Shown piece after piece: positions 48,482 to 58,192 of a stretch of 64,000 nucleotides of DNA; within the stretch, counting starts at the first letter, position 1, and every line of letters starts with the position of its first letter. Made by a program: the position numbers and the translations under genes. Under the pieces are notes generated by a model. The model searched no databases. It saw nothing but the letters and a program-made list of their open reading frames with translations, and was not told where the DNA came from. Source of the DNA: Betaproteobacteria bacterium (GTDB lineage: Bacteria > Pseudomonadota > Gammaproteobacteria > Burkholderiales > Casimicrobiaceae); NCBI GenBank assembly GCA_016861105.1, contig BOKS01000005.1:124001-188000 (forward strand), given 5' to 3'.

Positions 48482-49625
48482 CCGCCGGCGGCGCGCCGCG
48501 GCCGTGCCGCCGCCGCAGGGCGGCCAGCACCTGCGGCGTCAGGTCGCCGAAGATCGGGCGGCGGGACGCGAACTGGTAGAGGAAGCTCGACCCGCGGAAG
48601 TTCGCCTCGACGAAGACCGGCGCGGCGAGCGGATCGATCGCGATGTCCCACGACACCAGGTCGAAGTGCGGAAGCTGCGCGTGCAGCTCGACGACCAGCC
48701 GGCGCGCGGCGTCGAATCCCGGGACGTGCTGCCGAGCGCCGAAGTCGTACCCGCTGGTCGGATGACGCCGGTGGACACGCCCGGCCTTGTCGACCGCCGC
48801 GTCGTGCAAGCGCCCGTCGTCGTCGATGCCGCAGGCGATGCCGCCGGTCCCCGCGTTGTCGGTGACGCGCCCGTCGACGCCGAAGCGCGCGAACGCCAGG
48901 AGCACGCGGGGCGCGCCGTCCCAGCGCAGCGTCAGCAGGCGCACCGTGTTGACCGATGCGGAATGCGGCGCCGCCATGGCGGGGTGCTGCTCGATCGCCG
49001 CCTGCACGAGGAAATCGTCGCCGTGGCTGCGCTCGAGGTCGTCGAGGTCGACGGCGGCGTCGCCGCGCCAGGCCACTCCCGCGGCGACGCGGAGCCGGGC
49101 CACGCCCTCGCCGTTGTCGGTGCGGCTCGGCTTCACGATCCGCTCGCCGCCGCCGGCGAGCAGGCGCTCGCGGGCCGCGTCGCGCGCGAGCGGCCGGTCG
49201 TCGCCGTCGTAGTAGCGCCCGCGCATGCGCTTCACGACGGTCGCCGGCGCCCGCTCGTGGCGCAGCAGCCGGCGGTACAGGTTCTTGTCGCCGTAGGCGG
49301 GGCGCAGCGCGCGGTCGTTGAACATGCCGAGGATCTCGTCCCACCACACGAAGTGCGGCACGAAGCGGACGTCCTCCACACCGGTGACGTTGAACAGGGC
49401 GACGTGCCATCGCGGATCGACGCGGCGGCCGTAGTGCCGCGTCCAGTACGTCTGGACGTCCGCGAGGTACGCGGGCCGGGCCGGGGCGACGAGCCTCGGG
49501 TTCTTCGCCACCATCGCCTGGAACATGAGGGCGCGCGTGCGCGCGAGACGCACGCGATCCACCGCGGCGGCGAGTCCGTGCACGCCGCGGACGATCGCCT
49601 TCGCGGCCGCGAGGCGCGGCGTCAT
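48468..49625 (-). CDS. Sugar-transfer-associated ATP-grasp family protein
   Basis: A 385-residue protein of the ATP-grasp superfamily, sugar-transfer-associated type. Supporting motifs are IVKPSRTDNGEGV (ATP-binding loop), VQAAIEQHPAMA, SVNTVRLLTL, and late SWDIAIDPLAAPVFVEANFRG with the metal-ligand Glu/Asn. Members are usually in polysaccharide loci and may join carboxylates to amines. ATG 49625 overlaps the stop of the DUF2339 gene (ATGA), so the two are translationally coupled and probably act together at the envelope. Confidence 0.87.
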   Translation of the reverse strand: MTPRLAAAKAIVRGVHGLAAAVDRVRLARTRALMFQAMVAKNPRLVAPARPAYLADVQTYWTRHYGRRVDPRWHVALFNVTGVEDVRFVPHFVWWDEILGMFNDRALRPAYGDKNLYRRLLRHERAPATVVKRMRGRYYDGDDRPLARDAARERLLAGGGERIVKPSRTDNGEGVARLRVAAGVAWRGDAAVDLDDLERSHGDDFLVQAAIEQHPAMAAPHSASVNTVRLLTLRWDGAPRVLLAFARFGVDGRVTDNAGTGGIACGIDDDGRLHDAAVDKAGRVHRRHPTSGYDFGARQHVPGFDAARRLVVELHAQLPHFDLVSWDIAIDPLAAPVFVEANFRGSSFLYQFASRRPIFGDLTPQVLAALRRRHGRGAPPAATPA

Positions 49626-52417
49626 CGCCGGGCCTCGGCCGCCTCGGACGCGCTGCGTCCCGGCGGCAGCGGCGCCACGTAGCCGATGACGAGCAGCAGC
49701 GCACCCACGCCGAGGAAGGCCACGACGCGCGTGAGGCCGGACAGCGCCGCGAGGTCGAGCAGGAACAGCTTCGCGACGACCAGCGCGAGCAGCGCGGCGC
49801 CGGCGAGCCAGACCTCGCGCAGCGCGCGGCGCGTGGCGAGCAGCATCGCCCCCAGCGCGGCGAGCGTCCACGACAGCGTCACGGCCGCCTGCAGCGGACG
49901 GTAGGCGAACAGCGCGTCGGCGTCCCATGCGACGCCGCCGAGGTGATGCGCTGCGCGCGCGAGCGCGCCATGGCCGGCGACGAATGCCGCGAGCGCGCAG
50001 GCCCACAGGCGTTGCGACGCCGGCAATGCCGTCCACGCGGCCGACCAGCGCCACGCCGCGACGAGCGCAGCGGCGAGGGTGACGTCCAGCGGGTTGGCGA
50101 GCGGCAGCCACGGCAGCGGCCGCGGATCGCCGGGGGACACGACGTTCACCCCGACGAACCACGCCGCGAGCGCCACGGCGATCACGGCGCCCGCGCGGCG
50201 CCCCCAGGCATCGCCGTGCGCGCCGAACGGCCAGGCGGTCGCAGCGCGCGCCCGCGTCACGGCGGCGAGGTAGAGGAGCGGCGGCAGGGCCGCGGCGCAG
50301 GCGATCCAGACGGTGCCCTCGGCGGTGGAGCGGCCGACCCATTCGCTCGCTTCCCAGCCGAGCCACGCCACCAGCGCGAGCGCGGTGGCGACGTGGGCCT
50401 CGCCCAGCCACTGCAACCGGCGTGCCGGCCATGCGTCGTGCCCGACGGCGCGCAGCCCGGCGGCGTGCGCCGCCCACGCGAGCGGCCAGGCGAGCCATCC
50501 GCCGCTCGCGAGCGTCGTGCGCGCGGCGTCGAACAGCAGGACGGCGGCCGCGAGCATCGCCGGAAGCACCGTGGCCGCGCTCCAGCCGATCCGCGGCCAG
50601 CGCAATGCACGGCCCGCCGCCAGCGCGAGTGCGGCGGAGCCCGCGACCCACGCGAGCGACGCGTTCACGGCGCCCGCGCGGTCGAACGCACGGTCGAATT
50701 CGCGCGTGCCCGCGAGCACCCACCACATGAGTCCCCACGCGAAGACGATCCACAGCAGCCACCGCTCGACGCGTCCTACCTCCGCCGGGTGCCGGTCGGC
50801 GAGGCCGACGATGGCCAGCGCCGCGAGGCCGATCAGCGCGGCGCCGCTGAAGGCCGCGTTCGCGAACGGCACGCCCGACGGCGCGGGCCACGACCACGCG
50901 AAGGCCGCCGCGGCGGCCGCCGCGACCGCCAGCGCGAACCAGCGTGCGACGCGCTGCCGCTGCACCAGGCCGAGCCAGTACACGGCGGTCGCCTCGATCG
51001 CCCAGCCGGCAGACGTCCAGCGGGCGTCGAGCGCCAGCGGCAGCACGAGCGTCGCGAAGACCAGCGCGAGCGCGGCGAAGGACTGCGCCAGCCGCGCGAG
51101 CCCCTGCGACGGCGCGCGCCGGTGCCACGCCCACAGCGCGGCGTAGAAGGCCGCGAGCGCACCGGCGCTCCACGCGGTCCCGTGCTCGAAGCGGGCCACG
51201 ATGCCCGACTGCAACGCGAAGCCCACGAGCGGCACACCGAACACGAGCACGCCGTCGACCGGCGCGCGCTCCTGCGGACCCGCGCGCCGCGCGTGCAGGA
51301 TCGCGATGCCGACGTAGAACAGGAAGAACAGCGCGAGGAACGGCTGCACCGTCGCGTAGTGTGCGCTCCGGTAGTACGACCAGCCCCACGCGAGCCCGAG
51401 CGCGAACGTGAAGGCGAATCCCAGCACGTCGAGCGCGCGCCAGCGGCGACGCCACGCGACGGCGAAGATGGCGCCGTCGAGCACCGCGAACCACGCGAAC
51501 AGCGGAAGCGGCCGCGTGTCCGCGGTCTGGATCAGGACCGGCGCGAGGAAGCCGCCGGCGAAGGCCAGCGCGGCGAGCGCCTGCGCGTCGTGTCGCAGCG
51601 CCACGGCGATCGTCGCGGCGGCGACGGCCGCCAGCAGCGCGATCGCCGGCAGCGGCGCGAGCACGTCGTACAGCCGGAAGGCCGCGAAGACGGTGAGGTA
51701 GACGATCCCCATCCCGCCGCCCTGCAGCGACAGGCCGTAGGCGGGGCGCGTGCGCGCGAGGCGCATGCCCAGCGCGGCGAGCGCGAGCCCGCCCGCGGCG
51801 GCACCGCCGAGCTTCGCCTCGATCGGCAGCCCGAACGTCTCGGCGAAGTGGCGCAGCAGGAAGGCGACGCCGAAGAACAGCACCACGATCCCGATCCGCG
51901 TCAGCGCGTTGCCGCCGGCGAGCCAGGCGCGGACCGGCGCGAACGCATCCGCCCGTGCGGCCGATGGCGGCACGCGCGCGACGTCGTCCGTCGCCGCGCG
52001 ACCGGCAGCGTGCACGGCGTAGGCGGGCCGTGGCGGCGGCACGTCCGGCCGCTCCGCGACCGGCGGTGCGAGCGTCCGATCCACGGCATCCGCGGCCGCT
52101 GCTTCGGGATCCGCGACGCCGGCGACATCGCCGAGGCGTGCGCCCGGCGGTGGCGCGAGTCCCACGTGCGCCTCGATGCGCGCGAGGCGCGCCTCGAGCG
52201 CCGCGAGCCGCTGCAGCAGCGCGTCGTCCGCCCCCGCCGCTGCGGTGCCCGGCGGCGCCGTCGCCCGGGCCTGCGCGGCGTGCGCCCCGGGCAGCGCCCG
52301 CCGGTCGAGGAGCCAGCCGGCGAGACCGCCGGCGATGCCGAGCGCCAGCGCGGCGAGCGCCCCGGCGGCAACGAGCCCGACGAAGATCCCGGCCAGCGCG
52401 CCGATCACGCGCCACAC
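49622..52417 (-). CDS. DUF2339 large integral membrane protein
   Basis: 931 residues with over twenty hydrophobic segments, an N-terminal TM helix (VIGALAGIFVGLVAAGAL), then a coiled segment (ALLQRLAALEARLARIEAHVG), matching DUF2339. Function unknown; multi-helix polytopic proteins of this family are thought to be envelope-associated. GTG 52417 was chosen because GGGAGG lies seven bases ahead; GTG 52408 is next. Coupled by ATGA to the ATP-grasp gene. Confidence 0.9.
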   Translation of the reverse strand: MWRVIGALAGIFVGLVAAGALAALALGIAGGLAGWLLDRRALPGAHAAQARATAPPGTAAAGADDALLQRLAALEARLARIEAHVGLAPPPGARLGDVAGVADPEAAAADAVDRTLAPPVAERPDVPPPRPAYAVHAAGRAATDDVARVPPSAARADAFAPVRAWLAGGNALTRIGIVVLFFGVAFLLRHFAETFGLPIEAKLGGAAAGGLALAALGMRLARTRPAYGLSLQGGGMGIVYLTVFAAFRLYDVLAPLPAIALLAAVAAATIAVALRHDAQALAALAFAGGFLAPVLIQTADTRPLPLFAWFAVLDGAIFAVAWRRRWRALDVLGFAFTFALGLAWGWSYYRSAHYATVQPFLALFFLFYVGIAILHARRAGPQERAPVDGVLVFGVPLVGFALQSGIVARFEHGTAWSAGALAAFYAALWAWHRRAPSQGLARLAQSFAALALVFATLVLPLALDARWTSAGWAIEATAVYWLGLVQRQRVARWFALAVAAAAAAAFAWSWPAPSGVPFANAAFSGAALIGLAALAIVGLADRHPAEVGRVERWLLWIVFAWGLMWWVLAGTREFDRAFDRAGAVNASLAWVAGSAALALAAGRALRWPRIGWSAATVLPAMLAAAVLLFDAARTTLASGGWLAWPLAWAAHAAGLRAVGHDAWPARRLQWLGEAHVATALALVAWLGWEASEWVGRSTAEGTVWIACAAALPPLLYLAAVTRARAATAWPFGAHGDAWGRRAGAVIAVALAAWFVGVNVVSPGDPRPLPWLPLANPLDVTLAAALVAAWRWSAAWTALPASQRLWACALAAFVAGHGALARAAHHLGGVAWDADALFAYRPLQAAVTLSWTLAALGAMLLATRRALREVWLAGAALLALVVAKLFLLDLAALSGLTRVVAFLGVGALLLVIGYVAPLPPGRSASEAAEARR

Positions 52418-52514
52418 GGCGTCGCCTCCCGCTGCGTTGCGGCGCGTCTCACGGGACCACCCGCCGCGCCGGCGCGCTCCGGGGCAATTCGCGCTCGGGG
52501 CGGCCCTTCGCGCT

Positions 52515-54395
52515 TCATCGCCGCGGTCCCCGAAGCGCGAGGATCGTCGCGCGCAGCGCGCCCGCGTCCAGCCGCTGCGGCGCGATCGCCTCGCCGACAA
52601 CCAGCGCGATGCGCGAGAACACGCCGCGCCAGCGCCGCATGGCGCGTCCGTTGTGCGAGCGCGAGAAGAAGCTGCCCCACAGGCCCGCGAGCGCCATCGG
52701 GATCACCGGCACCGGCGTCTCGCGCACGATGCGCTCGAGCCCGGGGCGAAACGGCCCCATCTCGCCGGTGTCCGTCAGCCGGCCCTCGGGGAAGATGCCG
52801 ACGACCTCGCCGTCGCGCAGCGCCCGGGCGACGTCGGCGAAAGCCCTCTCCTTGAGCGCGGCGTCCTCGCGCCCGGGCGCGATGGGGATCGTGCGCATCG
52901 TGCGGAACAGCAAGCCGAGCAGCGGCGTCGCGAAGATGCGGTGGTCCATGACGAAGCGGACCGGCCGGCGCATGCACGCGCTGATCACGACCGCATCGAC
53001 GTAGGACACGTGGTTGCACGCGATCACGCACGCGCCGTCGTCGGGGACGCGCTCGAGCCCGCGCGCGTCGACGCGGTACACCGAGTGCACCAGCGCCCAC
53101 GCGAGGAAGCGCATCAGGAACTCGGGCACGAGGCGGTAGATGAACAGCGCCACCGCGGCGTTCATCAGGCCGGTCGCCAGGAACAGGTCGACGATCGACA
53201 GCCCGGCCTTCAGCAGCGCGATCGCGACGCCGGCCGAGGCGACCATGAAGATCGCGTTGAGGATGTTGTTGGCCGCGATGATCCGCGAGCGGTGCGACGG
53301 CCGCGAGCGCTGCTGGATCAGCGCGTACAGCGGGACGATGTAGAAGCCGCCGAACACGCCGATCATCACGAGGTCGAACGCGACGCGCCAGTGCGCGCCG
53401 ACCGCGAGGAACGTCCGCACGCCGGCGACGCCGTCGGCACGCAGCCCGTGGGCCGCGAGCCAGAGGTCCACGGCGAACAGCGTCAGGCCGATCGACCCGA
53501 GCGGGACCAGGCCGATCTCCACCTTGCGGCCCGACAGCCGCTCGCAGAGCAGCGACCCGGCGCCGATGCCGATCGAGAACAGCGCGAGCAGCAGCGTCAC
53601 CACGGTCGCGTCGCCGCCGAGGAAGTCGCGCGCGAAGCCCGGGAACTGCGCGAGGAACAGCGCGCCGTAGAACCAGAACCACGAGATCCCCAGCATCGAC
53701 AGCCAGACGACGCGGTTGCCCTGCGCGAGGACCAGGTTGCGCGCCGTCTCGGTGACCGGGTTCCAGTTGATCGCAAGCCCCGGGTCGACGGCGGGCGTGC
53801 GGGGGACGCGCAGGCTCGCGGCCCAGCCGGCGACCGCCAGCGCGACGCCGGTCGCGCCGGCCAGCAGGGGTCCGTGCGGCTCGACCGCGACCGTGAGGCC
53901 GCCGACGATCGTGCCGAGCAGGATCGCGACGAAGGTGCCCATCTCCACGAGCCCGTTGCCGCCGACCAGTTCCTCGTTCGACAGCTGCTGCGGCAGGATC
54001 GCGTACTTCACGGGGCCGAACACGGCCGACTGCACGCCCATCAGGCCGAGCGCGACGAACAGCAGCGCGACGCTGCCCTGCCAGAACCCGGCGAGCGCGA
54101 CGAGCATGATGCCGATCTCGGCGGCCTTGGTGGCGCGGATCAGCCGCGACTTCTCGAGCTTGTCCGCGACCTGGCCCGCCGTGGCGGACAGCAGCATGAA
54201 CGGCGCGATGAACAATGCGCCGGCGAGGTTGACCAGCGTGTCGGGGTCCATGCCGCCCGCCGCGGCGCCGAACGCGACGAAGATCACCAGCGCGTTCTTG
54301 AGGACGTTGTCGTTGGCCGCGCCGGCGAACTGCGTCCAGAAGAACGGCGCGAAGCGCCGCTCCCGCAGCAGGTCGAACTGGTTGCGCTCGTGCAT
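52515..54395 (-). CDS. MFS lysophospholipid flippase-acyltransferase fusion (LplT-PlsC type)
   Basis: A 626-residue fusion. Residues 1 to about 420 are a 12-helix MFS transporter like LplT, with FAGAANDNVLKNALVIF and VFGPVKYAILPQ. Residues 430-626 form a PlsC-type acyltransferase, with NHVSYVDAVV (NHxxxxD) and FPEGRLTDTGEMG. It would flip lysophospholipids inward and reacylate them; in enterobacteria the related Aas acyltransferase is a separate neighbour of LplT. Start ATG 54395. Divergent from the HTH gene. Confidence 0.92.
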   Translation of the reverse strand: MHERNQFDLLRERRFAPFFWTQFAGAANDNVLKNALVIFVAFGAAAGGMDPDTLVNLAGALFIAPFMLLSATAGQVADKLEKSRLIRATKAAEIGIMLVALAGFWQGSVALLFVALGLMGVQSAVFGPVKYAILPQQLSNEELVGGNGLVEMGTFVAILLGTIVGGLTVAVEPHGPLLAGATGVALAVAGWAASLRVPRTPAVDPGLAINWNPVTETARNLVLAQGNRVVWLSMLGISWFWFYGALFLAQFPGFARDFLGGDATVVTLLLALFSIGIGAGSLLCERLSGRKVEIGLVPLGSIGLTLFAVDLWLAAHGLRADGVAGVRTFLAVGAHWRVAFDLVMIGVFGGFYIVPLYALIQQRSRPSHRSRIIAANNILNAIFMVASAGVAIALLKAGLSIVDLFLATGLMNAAVALFIYRLVPEFLMRFLAWALVHSVYRVDARGLERVPDDGACVIACNHVSYVDAVVISACMRRPVRFVMDHRIFATPLLGLLFRTMRTIPIAPGREDAALKERAFADVARALRDGEVVGIFPEGRLTDTGEMGPFRPGLERIVRETPVPVIPMALAGLWGSFFSRSHNGRAMRRWRGVFSRIALVVGEAIAPQRLDAGALRATILALRGPRR

Positions 54396-54677
54396 CGGGA
54401 CGGAAGGCCGGTCGGTTCGCCGGCGAAAGCTCGCCGGACAGCGTCGAAGTAGAGCACGCCCGCGCGTCCGCGGTCAGCACCGTCCGCCGGTCGACCGCGG
54501 CCGCGTCGTTCGCGCCTCGCCGGCATGGTGCGGCGCGCCGGCCTTTTCCGCTACGTTTCTGCTAGAGTAGCGTTATCCGATACTCGCCGTCGCGCGCGGC
54601 GCGCCCCGGCACGCGCCGCTTCCCGGCGGCTCCCCCGCCGGGCATCCTGTTGCCGCTCGCGCAGACGCGCATCCTCG

Positions 54678-55451
54678 ATGAACGACGCCCGCGACCTCGT
54701 CGATGCACTGAAGCAGGTGGTCCGGATGCGCGGCCTCACCTACGCGGCGCTCGCCGCGCGCATCGGCCTCTCCGAGGCGAGCGTCAAGCGGCTGTTCTCG
54801 CAGCGCACGTTCACGCTCGCGCGGCTCGAGCAGTGCTGCGCGGCGCTGGACGTCGACTTCCTCGAGCTCGCGCGCCTCGCGCGGGCGCGCGGGGCCGCGT
54901 CCGCCGCGATGACCGTCGCCCAGGAGACCGCGCTCGCGGCCGACACGCGCCTGCTCGCCGTGTTCTACCTGGTGATGAGCGGCTGGACGGCGGAGGAGAT
55001 CGTCGCGCGCTACCAGCTCTCGGCCGTGCAGTGCACGGGGCTCCTCGCGCAGCTCGACCGCCTCGGCCTCGTCGACCTGATGCCGGGCAACCGGGTCCGG
55101 CTGCGGCTGCCGCGCGACGTCCGACTGCGCCCCGACGGGCCCATCCGCCGCCGCCACGGCCGGCGGGTCGTCGACGACTTCCTCGCCCCGCAGTTCGACC
55201 AGGCCGGCGGATCGTTCGCCTTCGAGTTCCGCGAGCTGTCGCGCGCCTCGTTCGAGATCCTCAGGCGGAAGCTGGAGCGCCTCGCCGCGGAGATCCACCA
55301 GCTCGCCGACGTCGACGCGCACCTGCCGCCGTCCGACCGCGAGACGATCGGCATCGCGCTCGGCATCCGCCCGTGGTCGATGGCCTCCGCGATCGAGCTG
55401 CCGCGGCGCCGGCCCGAGCCCGCGGTCACGCGCCGCGGGCGCGCGCGCTAG
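54678..55451 (+). CDS. XRE-type helix-turn-helix transcriptional regulator
   Basis: 257 residues. An N-terminal XRE-like HTH ([21 protein letters not shown]) followed by [15 protein letters not shown]. The longer C-terminal part has no recognised domain but includes a winged-helix-like stretch ([35 protein letters not shown]). Ligand and targets unknown. Start ATG 54678 is chosen because the upstream frame is low-complexity. It reads towards thyA with a gap of 28 bases. Confidence 0.87.
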   Translation: MNDARDLVDALKQVVRMRGLTYAALAARIGLSEASVKRLFSQRTFTLARLEQCCAALDVDFLELARLARARGAASAAMTVAQETALAADTRLLAVFYLVMSGWTAEEIVARYQLSAVQCTGLLAQLDRLGLVDLMPGNRVRLRLPRDVRLRPDGPIRRRHGRRVVDDFLAPQFDQAGGSFAFEFRELSRASFEILRRKLERLAAEIHQLADVDAHLPPSDRETIGIALGIRPWSMASAIELPRRRPEPAVTRRGRAR

Positions 55452-55479
55452 AATCCACGCTCCACGCCGCCCGCCCGCG

Positions 55480-56274
55480 ATGAAGCCCTACCTCGACCTG
55501 CTGCGCCACGTGCGCGACCACGGCGTGCGCAAGCAGGACCGCACGGGCACCGGCACGCTCTCCGTGTTCGGCCACCAGATGCGCTTCGACCTCGAGCAGG
55601 GGTTCCCGCTGGTGACGACGAAGAAGGTGCACACGAAGTCGATCGTGCACGAGCTGCTGTGGTTCCTGCGCGGCGAGACGAACGTGCGCTCGCTGCAGGA
55701 GGCCGGCGTCACCATCTGGGACGAGTGGGCGGACGAGCGCGGCGAGCTCGGTCCCGTCTACGGCCACCAGTGGCGGCGCTGGACGGCGGGCGACGGCCGC
55801 GAGATCGACCAGATCGCCGAGGTGATCCGCGACATCCGGCGCCACCCCGATTCGCGCCGGCTCATCGTCTCCGCGTGGAACGTCGGCGACATCCCGAAGA
55901 TGAAGCTGCCGCCGTGCCACACGTTCTTCCAGTTCTACGTGGCGCAGGGCCGGCTGTCCTGCCAGCTCTACCAGCGCAGTTGCGACCTGTTCCTCGGCGT
56001 CCCGTTCAACGTCGCGAGCTACGCGCTGCTCGTGCACCTCGTCGCGCACCAGTGCGACCTGCGCGCCGGCGAGTTCGTGTGGACCGGCGGCGACTGCCAC
56101 ATCTACCTGAACCACCTCGAGCAGGTCGAGCTGCAGCTCTCCCGCGAGCCGCTGCCGCTGCCCACGCTGGTCCTGCACCGCCGGCCGCCGACGATCTTCG
56201 AGTACGCCTTCGAGGACATCGAGGTCGTCGGCTACCGATCGCATCCCGCGATCAAGGCGCCGGTGGCGGTCTGA
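55480..56274 (+). CDS. thyA: Thymidylate synthase
   Basis: 264 residues, the same length as E. coli ThyA. Catalytic Cys146 in [19 protein letters not shown]-like phosphate loop ([13 protein letters not shown]) and [18 protein letters not shown]. Makes dTMP from dUMP and methylene-THF. The folA gene that recycles the product DHF is 5.7 kb away, past the glr operon, though the pair is often adjacent. A CCGGGG/CCCCGG hairpin at 56305-56324 follows it. Confidence 0.98.
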   Translation: MKPYLDLLRHVRDHGVRKQDRTGTGTLSVFGHQMRFDLEQGFPLVTTKKVHTKSIVHELLWFLRGETNVRSLQEAGVTIWDEWADERGELGPVYGHQWRRWTAGDGREIDQIAEVIRDIRRHPDSRRLIVSAWNVGDIPKMKLPPCHTFFQFYVAQGRLSCQLYQRSCDLFLGVPFNVASYALLVHLVAHQCDLRAGEFVWTGGDCHIYLNHLEQVELQLSREPLPLPTLVLHRRPPTIFEYAFEDIEVVGYRSHPAIKAPVAV

Positions 56275-56388
56275 GGGTCCTCCCCGTCGCGTGCGTCATG
56301 AGGTCCGGGGCTTGACGACCCCGGGGCGCCGGCGTTCCGATGGAGCACGGTGTCGCATGGGCGGCCGGATCCGTGACGAGGAGGATGC

Positions 56389-57069
56389 ATGAACGTGTTG
56401 CGTTGCATGCGGGCTGCGTTGATCGGCACGTTCGTCGTCTCGGCGCACGTCGCCGCGCAGCAGTGCGACGTCTTCACCGACGTCCAGGCCGCGGACTCGT
56501 TCTGCCCGTCGGTGCAGTGGCTGAAGAACCGCGGGATCACCACGGGGTGCACGGCGACGCAGTACTGCCCGGCGAATCCCGTCACGCGCGCCCAGATGGC
56601 GCTGTTCCTCAACCGGCTGGGCACGGCGACCTTGCCGCGGGTGTTCTGGACGACGTCCAACGGCGCGGCACCGGTCGAGCTGCCGCAGGGAAACGGCGCG
56701 ACCGACTACTGCACGACGGCGCCGATCCCCGCCGCGGCCCATCCGCGCATCGCCGTCGCGCACGGCTACATGTCGCTGCAGGCGAACGGCGGCGACTACC
56801 TGCGAATGGGGCTTCGGTACACGCCGTCGGGACAGGCGCCGGTGTATGCCAACTTCGTGTCGCAGACGGTGCGCAACCCTGCGGGGAGCTACCAGCTCGC
56901 GTGGGCGTCGAACCCGGTGGCGCTGGTTCCGGGGCTCTCGCACACCTTTGCCATCCGGCTCTCCAACAACGGCCAGGCCGGCTCGACGTTCCTCGGCGAC
57001 AACGAATGCCAGCTGATCGTCATGGTGATCAACGACAGTCCGTCGACGCCTCCCCTCGACGTTCAGTGA
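56389..57069 (+). CDS. Secreted protein with an S-layer-homology-like domain
   Basis: 226 residues. A signal peptide (MRAALIGTFVVSAHVAA-Q) is followed by an SLH-like domain: FTDV, VQWLKNRGITTGC, NPVTRAQMALFLNRL. Such domains usually bind cell-wall polymers. This one has four cysteines suited to disulfides (QQCDV, SFCPS, TGCTA, QYCPA). Residues 80-226 are a beta-rich, unknown region. AGGAGG precedes ATG 56389. Surface or periplasmic role is inference; no SLH partner is visible. Confidence 0.75.
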   Translation: MNVLRCMRAALIGTFVVSAHVAAQQCDVFTDVQAADSFCPSVQWLKNRGITTGCTATQYCPANPVTRAQMALFLNRLGTATLPRVFWTTSNGAAPVELPQGNGATDYCTTAPIPAAAHPRIAVAHGYMSLQANGGDYLRMGLRYTPSGQAPVYANFVSQTVRNPAGSYQLAWASNPVALVPGLSHTFAIRLSNNGQAGSTFLGDNECQLIVMVINDSPSTPPLDVQ

Positions 57070-57112
57070 CGCGCGCGGCGGTCCTCTGCGCGCCTCATCC
57101 GCAACGGACCCG

Positions 57113-57481
57113 CTAGGCCTCGAGCGACTGGTGCAGGTAGCCGACCTGCACCACGAACAGCGGCCGGTCGTGGCCGCGGAGCTCGACCTGGTAGACCGTG
57201 ACCAGCCCGTCCGGGCCGTCCAGCCGCAGCAGCAGCTTGCGGTAGGTGATCCACCCGGAGAGGACGCCGCAGGACCTGGCCGGGACGTCGACCCGGTCGG
57301 CGCGCTCCGCCAGCGCGCGGGCCACGAGCTCGGCGTTCTCGCGGGTGTGGCACCCGGTGGTCCGGTGCTCGAGCAGCGGGACGTCGAGCGGGAAGCGTTC
57401 CTGCGCGAGCGCGGCGCCGCTGGCGGCGAGCAGCAGGACGAGAGGGACGGCGGCGCGGATCACGGCGTTGACGGAAGGCAC
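57113..57481 (-). CDS. Hypothetical periplasmic protein
   Basis: About 122 residues with a signal peptide (VIRAAVPLVLLLAASGAALA-Q) and an unrecognised mature domain that has two cysteines (GCHTREN and ARSCGVLSGW). The start is uncertain: GTG 57481 or GTG 57463. A TTG at 57703 gives a longer frame, but a strong terminator for the upstream gene lies between 57669 and 57701 within that extension, so it is unlikely. It converges with the SLH-like gene. Confidence 0.65.
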   Translation of the reverse strand: MPSVNAVIRAAVPLVLLLAASGAALAQERFPLDVPLLEHRTTGCHTRENAELVARALAERADRVDVPARSCGVLSGWITYRKLLLRLDGPDGLVTVYQVELRGHDRPLFVVQVGYLHQSLEA

Positions 57482-57668
57482 GGCAGCGAGGACAGGGGTG
57501 GCGTCGTTCGTCGCATCGTGCACGAAGTCGGCGCCGTTGGCCAATGCCCCGGCCGGGCTCGTGGTGCGCTCGCGGGGCGGCGTCGCCGCGAGCCCGGCTG
57601 CGCGCGCCTGCCCTGCGGGTCGCCGAAGCCGGCGGTCGCCGACGTCGCGACCGCGGAACGCGTCGTCG

Positions 57669-57701
57669 AAAAAGAAAGCCCGCCGGGAGGAGGTGGCGGG
57701 C
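57669..57701 (-). terminator. Rho-independent terminator of the small sigma-54 transcript
   Basis: On the minus strand GCCCGCC-N10-GGCGGGC is followed by TTTCTTTTT. It ends the transcription unit that begins at about 57992. Confidence 0.88.
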
Positions 57702-57780
57702 AAGGGGGATGAAGAGGCGACGCGCAGGGAGGAGGGCTGCGCGCCGCCGGACCCGGCTGGCGCCGGATCGTGAAAGCGGG

Positions 57781-57942
57781 TCAGACGATGCTGCGCGCCG
57801 CGCTCACGCGCTCGGCGAGCTCCGCGAGCGCCTGCTGCTGGCGGCGCGCCGCCTCGTCGTCGCGGCGATCGGCGTCCGCGCGCTCGTCGATCTCCCGTCC
57901 GGGCATCGAGTACCGGGTGAGCTCGTTCGCGAAGGAGTCCAT
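57781..57942 (-). CDS. Small 53-residue charged protein under sigma-54/GlrR-type control
   Basis: ATG 57942 with GAGG six bases ahead gives MDSFANELTRYSMPGREIDE, then an Arg/Asp/Glu/Gln/Ala-rich helix (ADRRDDEAARRQQQALAEL) to the stop at 57781. No signal peptide, membrane segment or cysteine. Not a family I recognise. Its promoter matches the sigma-54 consensus, two GlrR-type boxes lie upstream and a terminator follows 80 bases after the stop, so it appears to be the only gene of its unit. The transcript might instead act as a regulatory RNA; the ORF could then be secondary. Confidence 0.6.
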   Translation of the reverse strand: MDSFANELTRYSMPGREIDERADADRRDDEAARRQQQALAELAERVSAARSIV

Positions 57943-58002
57943 GATCGCCTCACAATCATCGTCGGGACGACGGGTGGTCGTCGTTGCACACGCATCCTTA
58001 CA

Positions 58003-58019
58003 TGCAACGGGCGTGCCAG
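58003..58019 (-). promoter_or_regulatory. Sigma-54 promoter, perfect -24/-12
   Basis: Minus strand CTGGCACGCCCGTTGCA. TGGCACG (58018-58012), four bases, TTGCA (58007-58003), an exact match to TGGCACG-N4-TTGCW. Predicted start near 57992, giving a leader of about 50 bases to ATG 57942. It is the only such match I found, though the window was not scanned exhaustively. Confidence 0.85.
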
Positions 58020-58127
58020 CTCCGGCGCCGACCGCGTGCCGGCCGATGCGAAGCGCGCTGCCGGGGCACGAGCGGCCCGAAAGGAGGCAGTGCGTTGACG
58101 CAGCGCAGCGTGGGCGTCGCGCCGGAT

Positions 58128-58145
58128 GTCGCAATGCAGCGACAC
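58128..58145. promoter_or_regulatory. GlrR-type operator box 1 (TGTC-N10-GACA)
   Basis: TGTC-GCAATGCAGC-GACA, an exact match to the palindrome reported for enterobacterial GlrR. Centre about 144 bases upstream of the predicted start, the usual position of a sigma-54 enhancer. Confidence 0.75.
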
Positions 58146-58192
58146 CCGTGGACGCCTTCGCGTCAACCTCCTGTTCGCGCTCGCTTTTCGCT

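Noticed and set aside
57482-57703. TTG 57703 start for the hypothetical periplasmic protein
   Set aside because: The extension contains the terminator of the neighbouring small transcript and is not protein-like; the signal peptide begins near 57463.
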